DNA of 64,000 nucleotides from Bradysia coprophila (GCF_014529535.1 NW_023503727.1:2666001-2730000), one strand, 5' to 3'. Shown: positions 47,202 to 61,545, numbered from the stretch's first letter. Notes: generated by a model from the letters alone, not told the origin. Made by a program: numbers and translations.

Positions 47202-47290
47202 ATACCGCTAAATATATATATGCCTGTATATATAGCTCAATGTAGCTGAATATAGTTATCTATAGATGTCCATATATGGAATGCCTAATA

Positions 47291-47676
47291 CCTTACAGAT
47301 TCGTCCGAATATTTCTTCAGTTTCAACTTCGGTTTTCGGTCAGGGTCGTATTATGGCTTTAAGCGCCAAGGTCTATAGGACCTTTCAGCGCCAATTTAAA
47401 AAAACCCAAACTTTTTTGAACGTTTATTTCGGTGTCGCTTCGAATAGGCAAACGTCAAACAAGTCGTGGTGGCGGAGGATGTTCAAACTTTTGTTTGATC
47501 GGAAGGTTTTGATCGATTTTACACTATTTTATATGAAGCAAAGCTTCAGGTCAACGAAGACTCCATTCAAAAACGAAAGCCTGAAGTTCGTTGTTATTGC
47601 TAAGACTTTATTTTAAGTACACAATGTTCACTTAACTATAATATACAAAAAAAACTATAATTGATTTTGTTCGTCC
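47291..47676. repeat. LYST 3' flank, parental segment of the duplication at 39.1-41.5 kb
   Basis: Collinear with 39140-39818 and 41234-41285. It contains the empty target site of the 1.4-kb foldback (near 47637) and the LYST 3' UTR. Confidence 0.75.
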
Positions 47677-50600
47677 TTAATTGCGCTTATGAAAAAATAG
47701 TTGTGGAAGTTTTGGCATATTTCCCGGAAGTCCATGTGATTCCCATACTTGAATAATATTTTGTGAAGTCAAAACGACCAGATGTTGGTAGGTGGAGTAG
47801 CATAGACTGCAAGTGGAAATGTTTTTATTATCACTAACTGGCCTCGTTCTCAATGAACATGAAGGATCTCTGACAAAACCGATTGGGAGACAATATTTTC
47901 AAGACATTTCTACGAGAAATGCAGCAAAACAGTTCGAATGTGGAACCGATTTGATGGACGACTTTTGAAAATTTGATCCTAACACACCCTACCGTTCCCC
48001 TAACAACATATTTCATCCCACAAAACTCACGGCTGTCAGAGACTTTCACCATTTTAAAATGTAATCGAAACGGGTGGTCTTAAAGCTTACCTCAGCACAT
48101 TTCCCTGGCCAACATTTATTTCCTTAATCAACGTCAGATCCCAACTGGACCACAGCCGTACAATGCCACCATCGAAACCGGTTGCAATTGCATTGATTCC
48201 AGTCCCTTCCTTGATGAACGAATAGCTGACACACTTGATCGGTTCGGTGATTGATATGTGGGTGATGTATTTGGCGTTGATGGTGTGCAGCCGCATCAAC
48301 GATTTTCCATTCATCTCGGTCGGAACGGTAACAAAATCGTCGGCGATAGTTTCGGTGGCTTCCAGACACTCATTCGTTGCGTCTGGATCGTCGTCGGAAG
48401 CGTTCGGAGCATTCGTGTCGATTATGTGAATAGTTATGATGTCGCCCAATGTTGGACTTACTGCTGTCAAATAAATCGGTGCTTTGCAAATGGATGGAGG
48501 AGCGATGGAGCGAATGAACTGCAAGCTGATCGGGAAGAATTGAGAAATACTTTTCAGTTCAGAATCGAATCGGAATTTACTTGTTCAGATCCCAAATAGC
48601 TGCCAAGCCATCTTTTGCCACTGAAACGACGACTTTGAATTGATTTGATATGGTGATTTGAGTCACTTCGTTGGTGTGTTTGATCAGGACAACAACTTCC
48701 TTCCATTTGTTTGCAGACTCATTCTGTAGCTCCGGCAAATTGGCGATCTCTATCGAATGTAAAAGCAAATGACACACGGAATCCGCGTCGACAATTGATT
48801 CGGTTTTACCTCCTTTGGACGACATTTTCTGAAACACAGAATTGTAGGACAATCTGCTGATGGATGAGTTTAACAGTCGACTTTTGTTCAATTTGGAATG
48901 TGAGCTGCTTAGACACTGATACACAGAAATTCGGCCAGATTTGTGTCCCAGCCATAACTGATTGGACTGAGGATCTGAAAATGAAGACTTTGGCACACGA
49001 TCTCCTGCTTCGAAGGTAAAACCCACTGACCTGTACCGCAGCAACTGACTCTATCGTAATTGCATTCCCGAATTAACGGCTTCGTCGCTGAGCTTTCATC
49101 GCACAGCGGTCGTATACCGATAATTCCGTCGCCGCCATTCCACGAAATCAGGTTAATTGTGTCCGACTCATTACCCTGCATAATATTACAGCGGTCCGCC
49201 AGACCGTACAAGACATTCGTGTCGACAAGAGAAACCAAACTCGAAAATTCAAGGTCATACTGCTCGTAGAACCGGACCATTTCGGGTTCAGACAGTTCAG
49301 GCGAACCGGTAAACGTGCCCCAACTGAGTCCCTTCACTGGGAAATTGTGTAGTCTGATCGATGGGCGCGGCGATTTAAGCAACGATGAAGACGGATGTGG
49401 TGTCGTTAGCAGTTGACGTGGCATTTGACCTTATTGGAAATTCAAAAACGAAAATTAGAAAAAATCAATTGGCAGGCTATGGAGCACGGTATTACCATAC
49501 GTTCGAACCATCGTTTCCAGAGCAGTTTTTTCGACCGGATCCGAAACTCCAGACATCGAGAAGCTAATGTACGTCTGAAATAGCCGGCAAGTTAACACAA
49601 AACGAGTCGAATTTTCGTTCAAAAAAAAAGTCTTACGGCTGGATGGAAGACGTTAATGGCATCGACGGCATCCTGACCCATTTGTTTATAGCCGAACACC
49701 AAATCCACCCATCTGTGCAAATTTTGCCGAACATTTTCACATTCCAGTGCTTGCCGATGAATGAGCACGAACAGACGGCTCGATTGATTGGCCCACGGCG
49801 GTAGAATGACATCGTACACCGGTTCACCCGACTGACGAACGCCAAAATTTAGCCGCTCGAAATTCTCAAACATTTCCGGAAAGCAGAAGAATTCGGGAAT
49901 CAATTCCTTCACATCGGTTGGCGATTCTTTGCTGGCTAGCCGCCAGGTAGTATCAACCGAATGGAAAGTACGATCCGGTAAGTCGAAATTGTTGTCTGCC
50001 GAGAATGCAAATTTTAGTTGCGACACATCAAGATGCAAGGATGTGTTAGACCTACCTTGATAATGCAGGAAAAAGTGCGTGAACGGAGGCACGCGTACCA
50101 TGAAGTGCAAAACCACTCCCGAATTCGAATAATGTGAACTGTAATGGTACGGAAGGAATTGATTCAGTCCAGTAGCCGACGAAGCCATTCGAGCCTGTTC
50201 CAAATACTGTGAATGAAATGACGTCCCCGTTAAAATGCATCTTATGCAACTCCAGCAACCTACGTTATAATTGCTGATGTAATGCGCCTCATTTTCGGGA
50301 TGTTGTACGGCAATCGGTTTCCCCAAATTACGAAACGATTTCTGACTGGTCAGGTCGAGTGTGGCGCTTCTATAGTCGGCCAGAATCCACGGGAACACGG
50401 GATATTGCATTAGGTCTTGGAACGTGCGGCCGGATATTTGATTCAAAGCGATTAGATACTCCCAGTTCGTGAGCTGTCGTTCTTTCCACTGTTGGGTCAC
50501 TATGGCCAGTTTGGATGCACCCGGACTTAACAGAACAAAAACAAAAATTAATTTTTCAATGGCACGGAACACACGATTGAAGTGGACTGTACCATTGGAC

Positions 50601-53600
50601 CACCTTGTCGGCGAAGTAATTCTTTATGATGTCACGGTCGTTGGTGTGCGCAAAAATGAAGAATTTCGAAATGTTCGTTTCCAGGAAAAATTCCATTCCA
50701 ATCTCTTGGTGCTGATAGCGTCGCAGCCAAATTTCCGCCACTTGGGACACGTCGATAATAATCGGAGCCTTGTCCAATTCGTTGGCCAGGAAAATTACGT
50801 GACTCTCGGTGACCACCATTTCACCATCAACTTCGCTGTCAACCGGCAGATGTTTGCATGGAAACGTGTAAATGACTTGATCGCTTAGCGAATAATGAGG
50901 CCGTTGAACCAAACATTTCCCCAAATACGACAGCGGTGCATTTCGATTATCTTGACCGCTTGCTGGCTTATCTGAAAGCGGGAAAATTTATTGCTTTTCA
51001 GGCACACAGAATCGATGGTCTGGCATGACTTACCATCGGACACTAGAAATTTGCGGCCAATGTTCAAATGGCATCTTTTGAGTCGAATGCGCGCTCGGCA
51101 TGGACCTTCCGTTTGATCCATTTCAAAGGACCTGTGGAACGGAATAATTTGACTTACAATGAAAACGGATGGTTGACCTTCCGGTGAACTTACGTCGGAT
51201 ACTTCTCTTCGTTCCACCACGGCGCGCCTTCGTGCGTCATCCGTTCGATAATTTTGTTCCATTCTCTGCTCAGACCACTTTCGTCACACCGTCGCATCGC
51301 ATTCATTAAGACTCGTCGCTCCATGTTCTGTATCTCGACCACGTCTCTGGTGATTTTCATGGCCGAATCGATGCAGTGTTGAACGATCGTCTCAAATTTG
51401 AAAACAGTCCGTTCGATTGATGGTGCCTGATCTTTGATGCTCGAATTTCGTGCGAATTCCATTTTCTCCAACATTTGCGACAAATTTGAAGCCGTCGCAG
51501 CCGATATTCCCATGGCGTTGCATACATTTGTCAAGATTTCCAAATCATCTGCCGATAAAATGGGTCCGTCGGTTTGCATAAACTTATGGGCCATGGTTTT
51601 GACAACCTTGCCATCACAGGCTAAAGTGGGCAAAACGTTGGACCGCGAGTGCTGCCACAGTTTTCGGATGATGAATATTTTCAACGGCAACGGTCTAGAC
51701 GGACACAAACCCCAGCCGATGATGTTATTGCCATGTGGACATCCACTGACTGATAAAATGACCATCGATTCAATTAATCGGATCTCCTCGTCGGTCTGGA
51801 TGTACGACGAGTCCATGTGTGTGATGAATTGAAGGGCTCGATTTACGAGCAATTCGAAGCGAATTTTCTTCTCGCTCAGTGACAGAAGGCATTCGGTGAG
51901 ATTGACATCGGAAGCTAGATGGGAGACGGAAAATTATTCGATGTCGTTGGTAGGATAGGTGAGTATGCTGTGGGTGCTAACCGTTAAATTTGAATTTTCC
52001 AGAAGTCGGCAAACGATCGGTTGGAAAAAACGATTCCAGTAGTTTGCTTAATATAACAGCCTGGGTGGATCGGAGACAACGTTGGACCGTTGGGGTTTCA
52101 CTTTCTTCCATAAACGAGAGGCCGTTCAATAAATCCCAAACGACCTGAGTGAATCGAAGTGAAAACAATTTTGAAAGGAAGGTGTCTCTGTTCCACTTAC
52201 GCTTATGTTCCCATTGGATGCGAGCGACTTGTAGCTGATCGTTCCCATTAGACTTTCAATGCTGCCCAGCACTCGTGGATTTGTTGTGCCCCATGCGGAA
52301 AAGAACTTCGTTACGGCCTTAATCACCGACGGTAGAATGCCAATGTCGATCATAAACCGTCGCATGTTGGGCGCTTCGTGCGCATACAATTTGTCCATGA
52401 ATGTGAACACATTTTGCGTTAGATTCAAATCATGAATGCATTGCGGCAGAATAGCGATCAACGAGTACAGACCGCATTTCTCTTCGATTCGAGCACTGTT
52501 ATCAGCAACCTGGAAGAGGTTTCCGATTTTTTGTGTTGAATACCAAAGCTTCGACTTCTGTGACTTCCATCTGTGTACTCACCAATTGATCCAGCGACAA
52601 GGTCAATCCCCGCGACGTTACCCATTGAACAATGTTTGTGACCAAATTCACGTCGGCTTTGTGCAGAGAGATTTGATTGGCCAGGTGATGCCAATGGTAC
52701 GATTTCGTGCAATTGTTGTGAACGGATTCGTCAAGCCGATTGCAGATATTCGACAACAATTTGACGATGGACGATCGAACGCCTGGGTCTTGGTGATTGG
52801 CCATAATCAAAATGATGTCGACGGTCACGTAATGGGACAGAACCTGAAACGAAATTTCGGATTCACTTCCTGTGTCTTCCTGTTTCAAATATGTACAGCA
52901 CTTCAAGTACTCATACCTCCTGTATCGATGCGTCCGGCAGAATCAGTATGAAATCCTTTAATAAATTGAAAAGTCCATTCTGCAGTTGAGTTATGCCGTA
53001 CTGCGTATTCTCGAAGGGCAGATCTTGTCGCTGAAATTTGAAATTCGTTTTCTCCTCCAAATTACGAACATCCTCGATGGCAATGACTTCGTAGTCTTTC
53101 ACCAGTTGCATGTCGTCTTCAACGCCGCTTTCCGCAACAGTTCCTGAAAACAATTTGAATGCGGTTGATGGAACGACATCCACTGCAACAAAATCCGAAC
53201 CTTTTCCTCTCGCATCTTTCTCAGTCTCGCTGTCTGTTGTTGTCCGGGAGCTTAGACTCGACGGTGACCTCTTGCCCATTTTATTCTTTTTAATGAACGA
53301 CCGTTTCTTGAACTGTGAATTGAGCAGCAACGCCGGTGGTTGACCTGGCTTCAATAACTTTTTCATTCGACGATCAGCCGCTGAATAACTGACAATAGCA
53401 TCGAGACCATCTGCGGTAGGATATCCAGAATTATTGAGGTGAGTTCCATTTTCGACGGGCGCCTCATTCTCTTTCGCTGTCCCATTTTCGACGGTCGCTT
53501 CATTTTCTCTCCTCGTACATTCCCGGGCGTCCGAATTCGTGGACGGTAATCTATCAACTGATTGATTGATTGAGCTGCCAGAACGATCCAACGAATGATC

Positions 53601-56600
53601 CATCGACACAGATCTCATGGTTGGTGCCTTGGTTGGACTCTTACGCATCGGAACTGTGTTCTTTCTCTCGCGGCGAATGTTGATGCTTAATTTTCGCGTT
53701 GACATGGGCAGACTGATCCGCTTTTGCTTCACCATTACCATCGACGAGACTAAGAAGTAAAATTTCGACCGATCGTGCGTTATAAAGCTTTCGCTGGGAC
53801 GATGCAACAGCAGTAGCACTTTGATTATATCGTCCAGCAACGATGGATTGGGTGGCGAACCCGCAAAAATACTCATCAAATTGACAATCGAGTCAGCTGC
53901 CTGGCGAGACAAATACGCTGGTTCCGTCACACAGATCAAATGAACTTTGCAAAAATTGAGCAACGCTGGTATCAGTCCGGCTTTGCTGAGACAATGGATA
54001 TTTTGCGCTTGCCTTGGATGCTTTTCCCGGACGAGTGCTTGGAACGTTTCCAGAAGCGTAGCCAATATGGTCGAGTCATGACTTTTCGGCACATGCCAAT
54101 CGGAGTAGCGATGAATTATCGACATCAGTAAGTTGGGATGGACAATGTTCGCATTTGCCGTTGCCACCACATGGAAACCATCCGATCGTTTCGTCAAAAC
54201 CGGTTTATCACAGGCCGTTTCTAGGATACTATTGAGCAAATTGATTCCCTTGATGCAGCCAGTCGAATGGATGACAGGTCCAATCAGGCTGGTGTAGTCT
54301 TTTCGAATGAATTCCGTGTACAAATGGGGATTTGAATGAGCAATTTTGAGCAGAAATGTTAGGGCCGACGATTGAATGAATTCGGAATCGGACAGCTCCA
54401 CCACCTGGAAAATGGAAAAATTGTCAGTTCGCTCACACACTTTACGAGATGTTAGTCAACGCACCTTCGCAAACAAAAACAACAAAGTGGCCATGCCACC
54501 ACATAACAAGGTCGCAGTTTGAAACGAAGGTATCTGCAAGCAATTGGCGCCAGAGCCGAACGTGATCATTCCCATAGTCTCTCCTAAAAAACAGGTTAGT
54601 TGTTAAAGAACCGGTGAGCGAGCTAAGTTTGAGTTGTGCCTATACCACCACTTAAGCTATTGCTTGCACGGTTCGTAAAGCCAGACACGATGTTCGCATC
54701 CATAGAGTCGAAAACGACAGTCAAATTGTCCTTGAGAATTGTCATCGCTCTTGTAAAATCAACATTTCCGGACAAACTGGTCATCGAACTTAGAAATCCG
54801 AAGTTCGGTAGAACATTGCCAATCTATAGATGAGCACAAACGTAACGGCAATCAACGACATAGCAACTTCGACTTACCTGACACTGTGTAAGACTCATAT
54901 AATCTGCACCAAGAGCAACCAAACTTCCTAAAACGTCAGCTTCAAGGATACACGTTCGAAACAGATGTACATTTGACAATGAGTACACCACCTCCGGCTG
55001 TTTCGGTTTCGTCGTGTCATTATTGATGTACTCTACCAGCTTGGGTGATGTTAATTTGGAACCGACGCACAGCACTTGAAATTTATCGTTCTTCACTTGG
55101 TGTGAACACGGAATGCTGAGGTCTCGTTGAAACGATCCGTCGACCATTATTCGCACCTGATGGATTGGTTACATTAAATGCGGGTTTGCCGACAAAAAAC
55201 CAAAAATCTCACCTTCATCTCGGACCCAGTAAACAGTACGGAGAAGCTTAAATGTTTCCATTGATTGTGCGCCAGTTTCAATCCCTTCACTTCCAGCGGC
55301 AGTTGTGACGTAAAATATTCCTCGGGAGACGTAGACGAAAACAGATTGAACTGGCTGAGGCTGTTGCGAATGGCTATGTGTGTGCTTTTTACGGCATGAT
55401 ATGTGCTCGACAAGACATTCAGTCCAAGAGTTTCGTCTCCCTGTTTACCGTTACCATTTTTTACATATTCCCGCTGCGCTGACTGCGATGGCTTCGATTC
55501 CAATTCGTCCTGTATGGGTGAAATGGCTCTGGACGATTTGCGACGACGTTGTTGTGATGTGCATGGACATGGGCTTTTCTTTCGAGGCGGTACTGGATCG
55601 GGCATTACTTCTGTACTGCTGCGGGTGAGCTTGGGAATTTTCCTTTCCGCATATTGAGCGCTTGGTTTGCTGAGTTGAAGAAACACGGTGCTACTATCAG
55701 TTGGGCTCACGTAAACGGTGAAAAGCAATTTGTTGGAACCGACCGATAGCAGATGCAGCTGAAGCAAAAACAAATTTTCGGGGAGTGTTGATGGGAGGTT
55801 CAAACAACAGAAGTGATTTGCGGTTACCTTTTCTAATTTTGATTTTTCTTCAACAATTTCACGGAACGGATCTTCTTCGTCCGAACTACTATTCGACCTG
55901 ACCTTATGCTTGCCATACCGTGGCGCCATATTAATCCACGTAGTTACAGTAAATCCATCGGAATTCCACGGCGAAAAATTGAGACAATTCAGTGGTATGA
56001 CATACGATGCCTTGGTAAAGGCCGTTGTCTGCTTATGCACTTCATGGTAGTCGTGGATTTGTTTAATGTCCTTCAGTATTAATGGCTCACATGATGATTT
56101 GATGGATTCATCTGCAAATATTTGAGATTGCAACGAAATTCGAATATTGGCATTGATTGACCATCCTACCGTTGATACTAGGAAATTGAAAGGCGCATGT
56201 AGGTTGAACTTGGTAGGCAGCTTTTCCCAAATAGACGAGCCGCGGCAGTAGCAAATCAACTGGCGCATTATCTCCGGAGAGGATATTCAAGTAAGCGGAC
56301 AGAGTTTCGGCAGTGTTGATTTCGGTGATGAGTTCCAAAATCGACTTCTGTAACTCTCGTAAACGAGAATCGTTCGACGCCAAAATCTTCGAAAATCCTC
56401 GTATGAGATAGAGAGATCCACCAATCGATTCACGAATGGTACCTAAGCGTGAAGCAATTTGTATGAGATGTTTAGGCCAGAAAAGTGGTTCTTGCAGGCA
56501 TCGTTTGGACAAGTCAATTAATATGTCAATAACAACGCGACAAAGCCCATCATGGACAGTATGACTTCCATATCGTGACGATTTATAATTTCGGTTGCTA

Positions 56601-59600
56601 GTTTCGGGATCAGTGTCCTGAATCACCTCAGCATCACCCTGCAAAAGGTATTGAGTTAAGGAACCTGCATTTTGAAAATATAATTCCAATCTGACGTCGT
56701 ATCCTTCATCTGCAGTGGTATAAATGTCCGATGAAGTACTTTCGTCATCGCTGCCTTCAATGTCACTCGAATAGACATCTTCTTCATTTGCACGATTTTT
56801 CGACGAACAGCAATAAGCTTCACTGTTTTCGTTGGTGTTGACAAGATTTTGCAGGGCTCGTTCGGATGGCGGCAACGAATGATGACAATTTGCGGTGAAG
56901 CAACATTGATACTTCATTTCAGCTACTTTCAATAGAGCAAGCAGAGCTCCGATGAGTTTCGTTCCATTCTCTGGTTGTGATGCGGTTGTAGTGTTGCAAT
57001 ACTCTATGAGGAGATACTTAAGCTCTCGAATGGCTGAAAGGTAAAATGATTTTTTTTTAAATGGAAAATGAGCACTCGCAGGAACGACAAAGAAGTTAAA
57101 CAGATTGTGACTCAACACGTTTCAAGTGAAATCTTTTACTTCATTTGGGTTAATGTACGATATGCTAGGTTGAAGAATTTTCAAACTTTAAAATGCCAAA
57201 AAATTAAATGAATAAAACGAACGAAGACTTTTATTCCAGGTTCAGAAGCCGCAACTGTGTTGGCAAGGGGTACTATCAAAAATACCGAATGTTGATATTA
57301 ATTGAAAATTTGCTCAAAATATGTGAACGCATCGTTTGCACAAAATTTCACTTAAAGTCCGAAGTAAGAGCAAGACTTTACATACGGCAGTGGGATTCAC
57401 ATTGTTCCTAACGTTAATTTTACGCACTAGTGCGGAAATATTTATATGAAAATCACACTACGGATTTGACTACATTGCAGTACATTAATTTTGCCAAGGT
57501 CGAAGCAGGAGCTTCAGAGCGATTCTTTTGAAAAACAGCCTATCGAAGTCGGGTGCATTTTCCAGTGGAATATTTATATGTGCCCCAAAAGCCAATGCCA
57601 CTTTCCAGATAATTCCTCGACGCTTGTGAGGCCACTGGCCACTGGGAGGTGATCGAAAACCGAAAACATACATTTTTAGACCCGTACGAAGTACTGGGGT
57701 CTTATGCGTTTACGCATACGTCCGTAACACGTCGAATTGGACTCCCTGAGTAAGGGGAAACCTATTGTGGTTGTCTAGAGATGCCAAATCAGTGAAAAAA
57801 AATGTCCGTCTGTCCGTCTGCACGATAACTTGAGTAAAACGCATCCGATTTTGAAAATTCTTTTTTTTCCCGTTTGGTAATGTCAAAAGACAGGCTAAGT
57901 TCGAAGATGAGTGATTTTGGATCGACCCCTCCCGAGCTGTGGCCCAATAAGTGCTTTACGGTTTTTCGACGATATCTCCAGACATTTAAGCACTACACTT
58001 GTCAGTGATACGTCAAATAAAAGGTATTTACAATACCGATCGACAAAAAAAAAGTTTATGGAAATCGGATGACCGACTTGTGAGTTAGACCCCTTGGTGT
58101 GGAACAGGCACAGGGCGGTTTTTGCTTGTAGGTCGGCCACATTTGAACATATTTCGTCTGTTTTAGCTTTATTAGATAGGTATTGACCGTACCAATCAGG
58201 GAAAAAAAAGTTTATAAAATTAAGTTCTCCGGAGCGTGAGCTAGGTCTCTTGGAGTGAGCTCTTATCTGGCTACTCGGCCGTACAGTGAACGTGGAGTAT
58301 TTTGTCAATATCTCGAGTAAATTTTGACCGAATTTCATGAATTTTTTTTTGTTTGAAAGGTATTAACGAATGTAAAGCGTCGGTACTATTTCCGGTCTCC
58401 TAACAAAATGGCTGCCGGCGGCCATATTGGATTTTAATAAAAGTGGTATATATTGGGAAAAATGGTACTTAGAGTGTTTCTGTTAACATGGAAATAATTT
58501 GTTATGTGTGTGGGGTGTTTCAGGCATTCCATATATGGACATCTATATATATCTATATTCACCTATATTGAGCTATATACAGGCATATACAGGCATATAT
58601 ATAATAGCATATTCATCTGTGAAATGTTTATTTACAGTGAAATATAGGTAAATATAGCGGTATATAGCTGTTTAAATAGGAATTTATGAAAGTTGACTTC
58701 GTACGGGGCTGTCTATATTGCCTCCGGCAATTTATTTGTATATGCTAACAAGGCAAAGAGTGGATAATGCAAGTGATTTTAAAGGGCGAATAGCTTTTCA
58801 GTAGAGAATGAAGTAAAAGAAATGAAGAGTTTCACAGTAAAGGCTTTTGATACGAATAGGTGTTTCGTACGGGTCGGCGTTAGCTATGTTTTTTGTAGAA
58901 ATTTCTCCAGGTGCATGAAACGTGAAAAGGTCTTGTGGAATGTCTTCAGAAAGGTGATTGAATGGACTTTCGGGGTATACATACGGTCGTATTGGGAAAG
59001 TTCATCCATAGTGAGATATGAGCAGTTGAAAAAATGGTTAAAGATTTGATGATTTTAGTGAACCTCTGGCGGTTCTGAAAAAACGGTTTTTCCTGATCGC
59101 TATCTCAGCTACCCAAAGATGAAACAAAACATGCAAGGATGATGAAGTGATACGATGAAGTGTAAATTTGAGAACCAGTACTTCTACGAACCTATTCGTT
59201 CCGAAAGTCCATTCAATTACCTTTCTAATGACACCCAAACATGTTTCATGTACCGTACCTGGAGAAAAATCCATGAGAATTTTCGGATCACCTCTTACTA
59301 CACAGACCCAAGAGTCGAGGATTTTTTAAGTGGTTTTGGCTTCTAGGGACCATTACCTTCATGGCCTATTTTTGGTAACTTAATTCCGTAAAATTCTTCA
59401 AATAAAATTCTTACAAATCCTTCAGAACGTAAAATACTTTGAAGGCGTTGTTCGGAATACACGCTAGGCATGTGGTCCCTAATGCTAGGTCATACAAATG
59501 GTAGCCTGTCACTTAAGTGAATTTTAAGAATTTTTCGGAATTAAACTATCAAAAACGGGCCTTGATTACCCTTGATCATATTGTCGGTCCCACCTTTCTT

Positions 59601-61196
59601 TTTTTGGACTCGAGGCAGCGACAAGACTGCAGATGTAGATAGCTGATGTATCCAATTTACGAAATCTTAATTCTTCTCAATTTTTTAAATCTTTGGACAC
59701 TTAAGGAAGCAAGCACTTCGGTCACTGAATCTAGTTCTTGAACTATGAATTCTAACTTGGATCATAGAATTTTTGGAATTTTTTTATTTTTATTAAAATC
59801 AGGTGCAGCGACAATTGAAGTAACACACGGTGATAATGTTCATTATTGATTGTAGCGTTGTTGGTTATCAATATTTTGCTCATCAAAGTTACTATATCGT
59901 CCATGCCTACTCAACTGAGACGGTGACGACAACAATACGGAATACTTTCATATGTTCATTTGCATGCGTAATTAGGGAGGCTTCAAGGTCATATCAAGTA
60001 AGGTAATCAAAGCATTACACGAATTGTGATAAAAATGTTTGTTTTACGTTTTATCTGTTGCTGATTTAGTGATGTGTGGAAATGTGGATATAGAATGGAA
60101 GTCGCTTCAATTACATTTCTCGTGGCTGCTATGTCATCTATAGCCAAAGGCACTAATGAGGGATTATATAGCAAAATGTGAGACAGAGCTAAAGAAGTGA
60201 AAAATTGTTTGTCGCACTGTTGGTGGTCAAAAGTACAAAAGAAGTAGAAGATTCGTGAAATCTTTTATGAATAAAAACAATTCCATCTTTCACTTACCAC
60301 TGCTCGATCGTTCCAAATTCGACAGTATCATCACTCCCGCTGTTATCTCGAACAATTGCAGAAACAACAAGGTAACCTCCACTGTGTCGTAGTCTTTCAC
60401 GTAATTCGACGAATCGGCTTCACCGTTCACCTGTTTTACATCATCGTCTGACGACACTTCGCTAGTGTTTCCGTTCACAAAGAAATGATCGAAAACGTTG
60501 TTGGTCAAAAAGTTTGTTATCTTCTTCACACCGGTCACAATTATATGTTCTGCTTCCACTGTTGCCTTTACATCGTCAACTGAATTACATTCGTTCACAA
60601 TCAAACTGTCCATAAAACTATCTTCATTCGCAAACTCTGTATGGCTTCGGTTGTTAATAGTCGCGCCAGTTGTGTAAAAACTGTCCACTAAATTCGTATA
60701 CTCGATATCGTATTGAATGTCCAATATTCCCATACGTACATCGGACGGAATTAGGGAATCTAGGGAATCGTTTACAATCACAGCATCATTGTCACTTACG
60801 GCAGCGTCATAACCGTCGTTTGCAAGCAACCATTCCTCAATGTCTTCAATCAATCGATCGTTTAACACACTACCACCACTCAACTGCTTCGAGTGCAGAT
60901 AACAACTGAACGAATTGAAAACAATATTCTGCAAATCACCTGGATCTATCACTATGGTTTCATGTATGACATTCTTAATTTGTTCATTGGTGCGCAATAG
61001 TTGAAGTATCAAATTCCAGTAGACTACAGCTAAATGCAATAGGTCTTTCAGCGGAGAAACAATAATCGATTGGTTGGTGTATGTGTCCAAGGTTTCTGGA
61101 ATAAATGAAGAAAAACGAAATTGTTTATAAAACGAGATTAAACCGCGGATTGTTTTCTCATTATCAATGGCAATAATGGTGTTGTGCTGAACTGAC
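47677..61196 (-). CDS. LYST: Lysosomal trafficking regulator (LYST/mauve), BEACH-WD40 protein, 5' end not found
   Basis: Minus-strand exons: up to 61196-60298, 57033-56170, 56111-55213 (probable intron 55827-55759), 55156-54878, 54823-54646, 54583-54465, 54404-52917, 52843-52583, 52509-52201, 52144-51982, 51914-51194, 51131-51034, 50971-50593, 50525-50264, 50206-50056, 49995-49637, 49574-49496, 49429-49031, 48974-48581, 48525-48091 and 47806-47677. All joins keep frame; about 2930 residues are readable. Order: helical repeats with a ConA-like segment ([11 protein letters not shown]), PH-like domain (51.1-50.6 kb), BEACH domain ([60 protein letters not shown]), WD40 repeats (VRLWSSWDL). Loss of the family enlarges lysosomes and lysosome-related organelles. 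The first exon lacks an ATG and starts at an acceptor-like sequence, so 5' exons are missing here or lie beyond the window. Confidence 0.95.
57034..58500. repeat. LYST first visible intron, left part, with dispersed repeat E
   Basis: 57510-57670 (TTCTTTTGAAAAACAGCCTA) recurs at 63668-63790. 57680-58440 is a repetitive stretch with TGTCCGTCTGTCCGTCTGCA and CCCGTACGAAGT motifs, like the tail of repeat A. No nested gene was found. Confidence 0.55.
58510..58880. repeat. Dispersed repeat D, intact copy
   Basis: The uninterrupted counterpart, in opposite orientation, of the split copy at 42835-47290. Confidence 0.85.
58881..60297. mobile_element. Rest of the LYST intron, with hAT-like MITE 59360-59564
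   Basis: 59360-59564 has CATGGCCTATTTTTGG and CAAAAACGGGCCTTG ends with near-identical 8-bp flanks (ATTACCTT and ATTACCCT). It is a short relative of the element at 45025. 58900-59050 resembles 63809-63950. No gene is seen elsewhere. Confidence 0.7.
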
Positions 61197-61199
61197 AAA

Positions 61200-61545
61200 A
61201 CAACTAAGAAAACGGACGATTAAAACTGAAACGATGAATTGAATCCGTCCAAAAGTAACTTAGAAAATTTATAAGACAAAAACGAGAGATTTTTTTTTAC
61301 TTTAAAACCAATGTTTACATGGTGCTGATTACGTCTTTATGATGTTGCATTTGGGCTTATTTAATGGTGTAAATAACCGGATGAGATTGTAGACTGGTGC
61401 CCACGAAATTTTGAGTTCCTTAATAAGGCCACGGATTGAAACCTGTGCCAAAATATTTCACTCCCTGGACGAAAAATCTTTTTTTTCAACGACTTTTGTT
61501 TGTAAGCCCTAAAAGGGAGCTCACCAATATAGGCCTATTGTGTAT
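61200..61545. other. Upstream of the first visible LYST exon
   Basis: The sequence just above 61196 looks like a splice acceptor (TTTCTTAGTTGTTTTGTCAG reading on the minus strand), so this is probably intron. No ATG-bearing LYST exon could be recognised between here and the window end. Confidence 0.45.

Larger units (their letters stand above)
42835..47290. repeat. Dispersed repeat D, split by two successive insertions
   Basis: 42835-43036 plus 45008-45024 plus 47202-47290 together match, in opposite orientation, an uninterrupted copy at about 58510-58880. Shared text includes ATTGCCGGAGGCAATATAGA, CCCCGTACGAAGT and TCCATATATGGAATGCC. The intact copy proves that 43037-45007 and 45025-47201 are insertions. 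Confidence 0.88.

Noticed and set aside
48087-48599. Plus-strand frames opposite LYST exons (48235-48599, 52436-52951, 55380-55657)
   Set aside because: They are shadows of the strongly supported minus-strand LYST exons, with no domain or splice support of their own.
52501-52583. Very short (34-nt) intron at 52510-52543 in LYST, and a 37-nt one at 52880-52916
   Set aside because: Better donors and acceptors (GTGAGT at 52582, and GTTTCAG before 52843) give ordinary 73-nt introns in frame, so no unusual mini-introns need be invoked.
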